A stretch of DNA of 5,314 bases from CAYLUN01 sp964386865 (lineage in GTDB: Bacteria > Verrucomicrobiota > Kiritimatiellia > RFP12 > UBA1067): assembly GCA_964386865.1 (NCBI GenBank), contig CAYLUN010000189.1, positions 1-5,314 on the forward strand, in the 5' to 3' direction. The notes beneath the pieces are model-generated. The model was given only the letters and a program-made list of their open reading frames with translations. It did no database searches and was not told where the DNA came from. How positions within the stretch are numbered: the stretch's first letter is position 1; each line of letters begins with the position of its first letter. The translations under genes and the position numbers were made by a program. Below are positions 1 through 5,314 of the stretch, piece by piece.

Positions 1-2
1 AG

Positions 3-2471
3 CGCTACCAGGCGTCGGCCGCCTTTGCGGGCAAGAAGCGCCAGGGCGAGGGCGGTTGGCTCTACGAGCAAGAGGGGGAGGGCAAGGCGGTGTCCGTCGC
101 CAGCACGGCAGTTCCGGAGCCGGTGCCGACGGAGCCCGCGTTCGTGCGGGAGGTGCAGGCGGCCGGGGCGCGGCTTGCGCCGGAGAACGAGCCCGCGCTG
201 CTGGCGCTGGTGGCCGAGGAGTGGTGGCGCGAAGACCGCCTCGACGGCTCGGAGCAGGCGTACCGCCGGGCCGCAGGGGGCCACCTGGCGCGCGCCGGAC
301 AGGTGGCAACGGACCGGGGCGTGGAGCTTCCACAGGCCCTGGGTGCGCTGGCGGCCGCGGCGCCTGCGACGCCGGAGGCCTGGCGCGGGCACTACGCGAG
401 CGTGCGGCTGCTCAAGCGCGAGCTGCTGCTGGGCGATCCGCTGATGGGCTTCGGCGAGCTGCTGGTCTGCAAGCGCAAGATGCCCTCGTGGGCACATCTG
501 GTGGCGCAGTACTACGGCTGGAGGCAGCGGGGGGGCGGCGGGCTCTGCGCGGTGCGGCGTCCGGGCCGTTCGCTGGAGACGCGAGACCTGGTCGGCGGAC
601 GTCTGCCGCAGGGCAGCTATCTGGAGCCGCGCCTGAGCTATGACGGCAAGCGGCTTCTCGTGGCCTTTGTCGCGTGCGACGAGGTGGAGCCCAATCCGCT
701 GTCGTTCAAGGTCAACGAGTGCGGGGCGGACGAGCGCTATTTCCATCTCTACGAGCTGGATCTCGGCGCGGCCGGAAAAGAGGGCGTCCGCCAGCTGACC
801 CGCGGGCCCTACGACGACATGATGGGCGAGTACCTGCCGGACGGCGGCATCGTCTTCTGTTCCACGCGGCGCAAGGGGTCGTCGCGCTGCTTCGGAGCCG
901 AGTTCAGCAGCCGCTGGCACAACTACACGCTGCACCGGGCCAACGCGGACGGCAGCGCGATCACGACGCTGTCGTACAACGACGTGAGCGAGTGGTTCCC
1001 GGCGGTCTCCCATTCCGGCGACCTCCTGTTCGCGCGCTGGGACTACATCGACCGGGACGCGGTGACGCACCAGAACCTCTGGTCGTGCCGCCCCGACGGC
1101 AGCAACCCGATGGCGGTGTGGGGCAACGCGCTGCCCGCGCCGCACTGCACCTTCCAGGCGAAGCCGATCCCGAACTCGCGCAAGCTCGTCTTCACCGCCT
1201 CCGCGCACCATGCCGTGACGGGCGGTCCGATCTGCGTGCTCGACCCTGCGGTGGGGCTCAACGCGCCGGAGGCCTCCGCGCGCCTCACGCCGCTGCCCTA
1301 TCCCGAGGCGGAGGGCTGGAAGCTGCCCGAATGGTACGAGTCGCCCTGGCCGCTTTCCGAGCGGCTCGTCCTGGTCGCCTACAGCCCCGTGCAACTGCGC
1401 TCGCAGGGTCAGCACGCCAAGCGGGAGACACGCAACCCGGACGACACGCAGCGCATCTGTCTGCTGGACAATCGCGGCAACCGCGAGCTGCTCTACCGCG
1501 ACACAACGATCAACACGGTCACGCCGATCCCGCTGGCGGCGCGGCAGGCCCCGCCCGTGCTGGCGAGCCTGCTGCCGAAGGACCCGCCGCCGGAGGGCGA
1601 GATGACGGTCTACGACATCTATCAGGGGCTGGAGGGCGTGTCGCGCGGCGAGATCGTCGCGCTGCGCGTGGTGCAGCTCTTCCCGAAGACCACGCCATGG
1701 GCGAACTCGCCGCGCGTCGGCGTGGCGGGCGAGGAGAACACCCGCGCGATTCTCGGGACGGTGCCGGTGGAGGCAGACGGCTCGGCGCGCTTCGTCATGC
1801 CCGCGAAAGCCAAAGTGCTGTTTCAGGCGATCGATAAGAACGGCTTCGCGCGGCGCACGATGCGCTCCTCGACCTACCTGCAGCCCGGCGAAAAGACCTC
1901 CTGCGTGGGCTGCCACGTCTACGGCTACACCCACACCAAGCCGCAGGCGGCGCTGCCGCTGGCCATGAAGCGTGCGCCGTCCCGGCTGGAGCCAGGCCCG
2001 CTGGGCGGGCGGCCCTTCGGCTTTGTCGAAGCGGCGCAGCCGGTCTTCGACGCCAAGTGCGTGAGCTGCCACGGCGAAAAGGAGCCCAAGGGCGGGGTCG
2101 AACTGACGCGACGGATCATCGGCACGTACGGCTACACCGCCTCTTACCTGACGCTCTGTTTCGAAAAGGACGTGTCGTACATGGCGAAGCGCAGGCTGTC
2201 GAAGAAGACCGGGCGTCCGCTGATCGGCTGCTACCCGCAACGCAACCAGATTCAGATCACGCCGGCGGACAGCCCGGACAGCGCGTTCGGCAGCCCGCTT
2301 GTGCAGATGCTGCGTGACGGGCATCAGAAGGTGTCACTCACTGATGACGAGCTACGCCGCATCATCACTTGGGTCGACATGAATGCGGTCTACTACGGCG
2401 TCTACGAGCCCGAGGAGCAGCTCGCGTTGCAGCGCGAGGGTAAGCCGGTGCCGATGCCCGCGATCCAGTGA
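3..2471 (+). CDS. Hydrazine synthase alpha-like diheme cytochrome c / beta-propeller protein (5' partial)
   Basis: The reading frame is open from the left edge, so the N-terminus and any signal peptide lie outside. The GTG at 90 need not be the start. Counting that codon as residue 1, residues 20-160 are a helical N-terminal segment ending in a family-like stretch (FGELLVCKRK, then YYGWRQRGGGGL). Residues 175-470 resemble PD40/WD40-like propeller blades (LSYDGKRLLVAF, LPDGGIVFCSTR, IPNSRKLVFTA). Residues 550-600 match the middle domain of hydrazine synthase alpha relatives (GTVPVEADGSARFVMPA, then TYLQPGEKTSCVGCH). Two c-type heme motifs are visible: CVGCH at 605-609 (nt 1902-1916) and CVSCH at 657-661 (nt 2058-2072). 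The tail LTDDELRRIITWVDMNAVYYG is close to the family's usual WIDLNAP-type ending. Heme attachment implies a location outside the cytoplasm. Family relatives in PVC bacteria are numerous and mostly uncharacterised; nothing here supports hydrazine synthesis, so the substrate and redox partner are unknown. Coding DNA is very GC-rich near the left edge (94 of 120 bases at 121-240). Confidence 0.85.
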   Translation, partial: RYQASAAFAGKKRQGEGGWLYEQEGEGKAVSVASTAVPEPVPTEPAFVREVQAAGARLAPENEPALLALVAEEWWREDRLDGSEQAYRRAAGGHLARAGQVATDRGVELPQALGALAAAAPATPEAWRGHYASVRLLKRELLLGDPLMGFGELLVCKRKMPSWAHLVAQYYGWRQRGGGGLCAVRRPGRSLETRDLVGGRLPQGSYLEPRLSYDGKRLLVAFVACDEVEPNPLSFKVNECGADERYFHLYELDLGAAGKEGVRQLTRGPYDDMMGEYLPDGGIVFCSTRRKGSSRCFGAEFSSRWHNYTLHRANADGSAITTLSYNDVSEWFPAVSHSGDLLFARWDYIDRDAVTHQNLWSCRPDGSNPMAVWGNALPAPHCTFQAKPIPNSRKLVFTASAHHAVTGGPICVLDPAVGLNAPEASARLTPLPYPEAEGWKLPEWYESPWPLSERLVLVAYSPVQLRSQGQHAKRETRNPDDTQRICLLDNRGNRELLYRDTTINTVTPIPLAARQAPPVLASLLPKDPPPEGEMTVYDIYQGLEGVSRGEIVALRVVQLFPKTTPWANSPRVGVAGEENTRAILGTVPVEADGSARFVMPAKAKVLFQAIDKNGFARRTMRSSTYLQPGEKTSCVGCHVYGYTHTKPQAALPLAMKRAPSRLEPGPLGGRPFGFVEAAQPVFDAKCVSCHGEKEPKGGVELTRRIIGTYGYTASYLTLCFEKDVSYMAKRRLSKKTGRPLIGCYPQRNQIQITPADSPDSAFGSPLVQMLRDGHQKVSLTDDELRRIITWVDMNAVYYGVYEPEEQLALQREGKPVPMPAIQ

Positions 2472-2485
2472 AGCGAAACGACCAG

Positions 2486-2551
2486 ATGAATCCCAAGCAC
2501 ACGCTCATTATCGCCCTTCTGCTCGCACCGCTGACCACGGTGCTTGCCGAA
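2486..2551 (+). repeat. Signal-peptide module, copy 1 (fused to beta-helix protein)
   Basis: This copy encodes MNPKHTLIIALLLAPLTTVL plus the AE cleavage region. Its core at 2513-2530 differs from the 18-nt core of copies 2 and 3 at two positions only (2518 and 2527). It is in frame with the gene it opens. Confidence 0.5.
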
Positions 2552-3871
2552 GGGCGGCCGTTGTCCGACTTCCAGAGCCTCGTTCGAAACGGGTTCTGGA
2601 CCGAAGTGTTGGCTGATGTCTCGGGCAAGGTCGAAACACGCAGCGTCACCGCTGAAGTGTGGACGGCTGCGATGCAGGCGGCGCTTGACGCGCAGGGGGC
2701 GTTGCATATTCCGGCGCGCGAGAGTCCCTACTACATCGACGGGCCGCTCATTCTGAAATCGGGTCAGAAACTTACCGCCGATCCGAGGGCTGAGATTCGC
2801 CTCAAGCCGGGCAGCAACACCTGCCTGGTGCGCAATGAGCACGTTGTCACCTTGAACACCAAGCCAGTACCTGCTGACTTGCCGGTCGATACCGACATCG
2901 CGATCGAAGGCGGCATCTGGACGACGCTGGCAAGCGCGGCCTCCAACAACGGCAACGAACGCGGGCACTCCGCGAAGGAGAAGCCTGTCTTCGGCACGCA
3001 CGGTGTCATCCTGCTGCAAAACGTCCGCCGCGTGTTGGTGAAGAACGTCACCATCCGCCAGAGCCGTCCCTTTGGTGTGCATCTGGCGAACGCGCACGAG
3101 TTTACCGTCGAGAACATCACGCTCGAAGCGCAGTGCCGCGACGGCGTGCATGTGAACGGCCCCGCCAGTGACGGACTCATTCGCGGCGTGCGAGGCGATT
3201 CGCACGATGACAATGTCGCGCTCAACGCCTGGGAGTGGAAGAACTACGCGCCGAGCTACGGCCCCATCGAGCGCGTCGTCATTGAGGACGTGACCGGGTC
3301 GCCCGAGGGCCTGCGCGCGGCCAATTCCATCCGCCTGCTGCCCGGTGTGAAACGCTTCGACGACGGCACGACGCTCGACTGCCCCGTCCGGGACATCACT
3401 CTGCGGCGCGTCACCGACATCCGCGAGTTCAAGCTCTACGACCAGCCGAACCTCGAACTCGGCCGCGACAAGGACTTCAGCATGGGCGTCGGCACAATGA
3501 AGAACATCCGGTTGGAAGACCTCACCTTCAACCGCCCCGGCAAGATCGAACTACACGCCAACACCGACGGCCTCATCATCCGCAACGTGAAGCTCAACCA
3601 CGCGCTCGCGCCCGATTGGCAGCTCCTCGCTATCGGTCCCAAGTCGCAGACCTACAGACACGGCGGAGAAACCGCCCGCTGGGTCGAAATCTTCTCACCC
3701 GATCTCGATTGTACCGTACGAAACGTTAGCGTCTCCGGCGTCCGCACCCGCGAATCCCAGACCGATTTGCCCCTCGATCAAATCGTTCAAGTCATTGAGC
3801 AAAAGCCCAACTCCGACTACCCGAAGACCACACCCAAGGGCGGCACGGGAAAAGGTGTCTGGATTCGTTAA
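2486..3871 (+). CDS. Secreted right-handed beta-helix protein, GH28-like
   Basis: This 461-residue protein has a signal peptide at residues 1-21 (core IIALLLAPL, likely cut VLA|E), so it is probably exported. The body from about residue 75 to 420 has recurring beta-helix turns (VLVKNVTI, FTVENITL, VVIEDVTG, ITLRRVTD, IRLEDLTF, LIIRNVKL), the pattern of pectin-lyase-fold enzymes. RDGVHVNG (218-225) and SHDDNVALNAWEW (239-251) align by eye with the NTDG and GDDCIAI regions of GH28 polygalacturonases, keeping the first Asp and the Asp pair. No GHG motif is visible; SIRLLPG (281-287) is a possible remnant of the substrate-binding region. It may therefore be a divergent glycosidase, a lyase-fold enzyme or a binding protein acting on acidic polysaccharide; the substrate is not predictable. 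ATG 2486 is preferred because it gives a normal MNP-type signal peptide like that of the gene at 4990. GTG 2468 would add six residues (MKRNDQ) and overlap the upstream stop as GTGA. No strong ribosome binding site favours either start. Confidence 0.82.
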   Translation: MNPKHTLIIALLLAPLTTVLAEGRPLSDFQSLVRNGFWTEVLADVSGKVETRSVTAEVWTAAMQAALDAQGALHIPARESPYYIDGPLILKSGQKLTADPRAEIRLKPGSNTCLVRNEHVVTLNTKPVPADLPVDTDIAIEGGIWTTLASAASNNGNERGHSAKEKPVFGTHGVILLQNVRRVLVKNVTIRQSRPFGVHLANAHEFTVENITLEAQCRDGVHVNGPASDGLIRGVRGDSHDDNVALNAWEWKNYAPSYGPIERVVIEDVTGSPEGLRAANSIRLLPGVKRFDDGTTLDCPVRDITLRRVTDIREFKLYDQPNLELGRDKDFSMGVGTMKNIRLEDLTFNRPGKIELHANTDGLIIRNVKLNHALAPDWQLLAIGPKSQTYRHGGETARWVEIFSPDLDCTVRNVSVSGVRTRESQTDLPLDQIVQVIEQKPNSDYPKTTPKGGTGKGVWIR

Positions 3872-3874
3872 ACG

Positions 3875-3943
3875 ATGAAAACCACCCTCACCCTTTTCAC
3901 AGCCCTGCTGCTCGCGCCGCTGGCTGCGTTGCATGCTGCTGAA
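3875..3943 (+). repeat. Signal-peptide module, copy 2 (orphan)
   Basis: The core GCCCTGCTGCTCGCGCCG at 3902-3919 is identical to that of copy 3. The core begins at codon 10, the same position as in copy 1. This copy is not joined to a mature protein; the frame ends at 3976. Confidence 0.55.
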
Positions 3944-3976
3944 ACAACCACCGTTCAAAATAGGGAGACTCTATGA
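3875..3976 (+). CDS. Orphan signal-peptide ORF (33 aa leader or gene remnant)
   Basis: This short ORF starts 3 nt after the beta-helix gene's stop and ends in a TGA that shares the ATGA overlap with the next start codon. It begins MKTTLTLF, continues with the hydrophobic core TALLLAPLAAL and HAAE, and after a likely cut near HAA|E has only ten more residues (TTTVQNRETL). It is thus a complete Sec-type signal peptide with almost no mature protein. Its core closely matches the signal peptides of the genes at 2486 and 4990, while the fucosidase directly downstream has a different one and lies in another frame. It could be the leftover 5' end of a secreted-protein gene that was replaced, a copy of a dispersed signal-peptide module, or a translated leader that couples translation into the fucosidase gene. 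No good ribosome binding site precedes it (the nearest, GGTG at 3854-3857, is 17 nt away), so its expression would depend on re-initiation after the upstream stop. Confidence 0.55.
   Translation: MKTTLTLFTALLLAPLAALHAAETTTVQNRETL
3962..3967 (+). promoter_or_regulatory. Ribosome binding site of the fucosidase-like gene
   Basis: AGGGAG ends 5 nt before ATG 3973 and supports that start. It lies inside the last codons of the orphan signal-peptide ORF, so ribosomes translating that ORF would pass over it and could re-initiate at the ATGA overlap. Confidence 0.6.
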
Positions 3977-4980
3977 AACAATGTCTGATGATGATGGTCG
4001 CCGCGCTTACCCTGTCCGGCCAGGCGGAGGAAGCAAAGCCCGTAGCTCGGTTACAGGAAGAATTCCTGCAGTGGAAATTCGGACTGTTCCTCCACTTCAA
4101 CGTCGCCACCTTCAACAACCAGGAATGGGCGAACGGCTACGAGGATCCGGCGACATTCGCGCCGGACAAGCTCGACTGCGGTCAGTGGGCCGACGCCGCC
4201 AAGGCGGCCGGGATGAATTACGCCGTGCTGACGGTGAAGCACACCGGCGGCTGGTGTCTGTGGGACAGCCAGCACACGACCCACGACGCGACCGCGTTTG
4301 CCAACTACAAGCAGGGTAAAGGCGACATCGTTCGCGAGTTTGTGGAGGCGTTCCGCGCGCGCGGGCTGAAGGTGGGGTTCTATTACTGCGCGCCGGGCAA
4401 CTACGACGGTAGATGGGGCAACACGCTGCCGGAAGGCAAGCCCTCGCTGCACGGCCTGCCGCCGGAAGCCGCCGGCGACTACACGGGCTTCATGAAGAAA
4501 CAATTCACCGAGTTGCTGACCAACTACGGCCCGCTTGACCTTTTGTGGGTGGATCAATGGGCCAACCCGTATACCGGCAAGGACTGGCTGTCGCTCAAGG
4601 CACACCTCAAGCAACTCCAGCCAAACTGCCTCGTCATCGCCAACAACTCGCACAAGAACGAGCAAACGGATATCCACAGCTACGAGCTGCCGGTCTTCCA
4701 TGGAAAGACCTTGGCGGAGGTTTTGCCTGCGACCAACGAGCATCCCGCCGAGGTGTGCGACGAACTTGGTCCCGGCTGGTTCTGGAACAAAGACTGGAGC
4801 GAGCAGCGGTTGTTGTCCGCGGCGGAAGTCGTCGCCCGGCTCAAGCTGTGTATCGAGCGCCGCGCCACCTACCTGCTCGACGTCGGCCCCGACACGTCCG
4901 GACGCCTGCCCGACTGCGCCGTCAAACGCATGCAGGAGATTGGCAAGCTGCTCGGGATCCCGCCGGCCAAACCTCGGTGA
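3973..4980 (+). CDS. Secreted GH29 alpha-L-fucosidase-like glycoside hydrolase, catalytic domain only
   Basis: GH29 enzymes hydrolyse terminal alpha-L-fucosyl residues with retention of configuration. This 335-residue protein starts with a short signal peptide (KQCLMMMVAALTLSGQA, likely cut at 18|19), followed by a TIM-barrel. WKFGLFLHFN (34-43) corresponds to the family's GIFIHWG segment. VLTVKHTGGWCLWDS (85-99) corresponds to the KHHDGFCLWDS segment, with the second His replaced by Thr. LDLLWVDQW (188-196) holds the expected nucleophile, Asp194. AEVCDELGPGWFWNKD (259-274) matches the WETC...SWGYN region, with Glu260 as a conserved acid. YLLDVGPDTSGRLP (300-313) is the NLLLNIGPDGDGRIP-like barrel end. 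The C-terminal beta-sandwich found in most GH29 enzymes (usually 440 residues or more) is absent. The acid/base residue varies among GH29 members and cannot be assigned here. The start is set by AGGGAG at 3962-3967. The gene lies between the beta-helix and sialidase-like genes, consistent with a glycan-degradation operon. Activity on fucose rather than another deoxy or related sugar is inferred. Confidence 0.88.
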   Translation: MKQCLMMMVAALTLSGQAEEAKPVARLQEEFLQWKFGLFLHFNVATFNNQEWANGYEDPATFAPDKLDCGQWADAAKAAGMNYAVLTVKHTGGWCLWDSQHTTHDATAFANYKQGKGDIVREFVEAFRARGLKVGFYYCAPGNYDGRWGNTLPEGKPSLHGLPPEAAGDYTGFMKKQFTELLTNYGPLDLLWVDQWANPYTGKDWLSLKAHLKQLQPNCLVIANNSHKNEQTDIHSYELPVFHGKTLAEVLPATNEHPAEVCDELGPGWFWNKDWSEQRLLSAAEVVARLKLCIERRATYLLDVGPDTSGRLPDCAVKRMQEIGKLLGIPPAKPR

Positions 4981-4981
4981 G
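4976..4981 (+). promoter_or_regulatory. Ribosome binding site of the sialidase-like gene
   Basis: GGTGAG spans the stop codon of the fucosidase-like gene and lies 8 nt before ATG 4990. It matches the GGTGA part of the Shine-Dalgarno consensus and supports that start, with translation closely following the upstream gene. Confidence 0.5.
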
Positions 4982-4989
4982 AAACCAAC

Positions 4990-5058
4990 ATGAACCCAAT
5001 CGCATCCCTCTCCTTGGCTGCCCTGCTGCTCGCGCCGTTGGCGGCCTTTGCCCAGGCC
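4990..5058 (+). repeat. Signal-peptide module, copy 3 (fused to sialidase-like protein)
   Basis: The core at 5020-5037 is identical over 18 nt to copy 2, including the synonymous positions of the Leu, Ala and Pro codons. The core starts at codon 11. This copy is in frame with the sialidase-like protein. Confidence 0.55.
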
Positions 5059-5314
5059 AAGCCTGAAGTCGCCAACGCCGCCAAGGCCGCCCGCCGGGCT
5101 TGGGAATCCGCACCCGCCGAAAAGAAGGCGCTGTGGCAGAGGCAGTGCGAGGCGTTGATGCACATCGACCTCTCCGACGACACGCAGCGGCAGGTCGTCA
5201 TCGCGCGCGGTTCGCCGGAGGCGGGCGCGTATCACGCGCATCCGACCACCGCGCTGTTGGCGGACAACAAGACGATCTTCTGCGTCTGGAACATCGGCCA
5301 CGGCGGGCACGCTG
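4990..5314 (+). CDS. Secreted sialidase/BNR-type beta-propeller protein (3' partial)
   Basis: The frame stays open to the right edge, giving 108 codons of the N-terminus. Residues 1-23 are a signal peptide (MNPIASLSLAALLLAPLAAF, likely cut at FAQA|KPE or AFA|Q). Residues 24-65 are a charged, probably helical linker. From residue 66 the sequence QVVIARG, then YHAHPTTALLADNKTIFCVWNIGHGGHA, resembles the first blade of sialidase-fold proteins common in PVC bacteria, which typically read GHPTT..L.DGKT...VW..GHGG followed by a GP segment and an Asp-box (S.DGG..W). The Asp-boxes and the catalytic Arg triad, Tyr and Glu would be beyond the window, so true exo-sialidase activity cannot be judged; many such proteins are only fold relatives. 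It starts 9 nt after the fucosidase-like gene and belongs to the same transcription unit by spacing and strand. Confidence 0.75.
   Translation, partial: MNPIASLSLAALLLAPLAAFAQAKPEVANAAKAARRAWESAPAEKKALWQRQCEALMHIDLSDDTQRQVVIARGSPEAGAYHAHPTTALLADNKTIFCVWNIGHGGHA

Noticed and set aside
90..92. GTG as the true start of the diheme protein
   Set aside because: The frame is open without a stop to the left edge, no ribosome binding site is convincing, and the protein would have no signal peptide although hemes must be attached outside the cytoplasm.
674..1837. 387-codon ORF in another frame of the + strand
   Set aside because: It lies wholly inside the diheme protein gene and has an Arg/Ala/Gly-rich, low-complexity translation typical of out-of-frame GC-rich DNA.
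1902..2072. Anammox-type hydrazine synthesis
   Set aside because: The two heme motifs and the middle domain place the protein in the wider family, but no beta/gamma subunit or nitrogen gene is seen and the neighbours are glycan enzymes.
2468..2485. GTG start for the beta-helix gene giving a GTGA overlap with the upstream stop
   Set aside because: It is possible, but it adds a charged MKRNDQ extension before an already complete signal peptide, and the ATG at 2486 matches the start pattern of the gene at 4990. Kept only as an alternative.
2402..3205. 267-codon ORF on the minus strand opposite the beta-helix gene
   Set aside because: It has no recognisable domain and overlaps a gene with a signal peptide and regular beta-helix turns; a shadow frame.
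4981..4989. Terminator or promoter between the fucosidase- and sialidase-like genes
   Set aside because: Only 9 nt separate the genes and no hairpin or promoter boxes are visible.
4051..5310. 419-codon ORF on the minus strand opposite the fucosidase- and sialidase-like genes
   Set aside because: The translation is rich in Arg, Gly and Val with no recognisable motif, and it lies antisense to genes with clear family motifs. Long antisense frames are expected in GC-rich DNA.

Overview
The window is GC-rich and densely coding. Every credible gene lies on the + strand, with junctions of 14, 3, -4 and 9 nt, so it reads as part of one polycistronic unit. Two features suggest a bacterium of the PVC group (Planctomycetota, Verrucomicrobiota, Kiritimatiellota or Lentisphaerota): a diheme protein resembling the alpha subunit of hydrazine synthase, and secreted carbohydrate-active genes that follow one another and share a Leu/Ala-rich signal peptide. 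This assignment rests on recalled family patterns, not on a marker gene, and the phylum is left open.

Layout: (1) 3-2471, a 5'-truncated beta-propeller/diheme cytochrome c protein of the hydrazine-synthase-alpha-like family; (2) 2486-3871, a secreted right-handed beta-helix protein distantly resembling GH28 polygalacturonases; (3) 3875-3976, a 33-codon orphan ORF that is essentially a signal peptide and then stops; (4) 3973-4980, a compact secreted GH29 alpha-L-fucosidase-like protein whose start codon overlaps the stop of the orphan ORF as ATGA; (5) 4990 to the right edge, the start of a secreted sialidase/BNR-type beta-propeller protein. There is no stretch over 300 nt without a gene. I saw no RNA gene, CRISPR array, transposase or convincing terminator. 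No promoter is evident, as expected inside an operon.

The gene set fits exported breakdown of a complex glycan: a fucosidase, a beta-helix enzyme that may act on uronic-acid or other acidic polysaccharide, and a sialidase-fold protein. The diheme protein would be an envelope redox or binding partner of unknown role.

The most notable observation is that a signal-peptide module with core ALLLAPL recurs at the three complete gene junctions. Two copies share 18 identical nucleotides and the third differs at two positions. Two copies are fused in frame to a secreted protein. The middle copy is stranded as the orphan ORF in front of the fucosidase, which has its own different signal peptide. This looks like a scar of gene replacement or a dispersed signal-peptide cassette, and it sits in a local dip in GC content.
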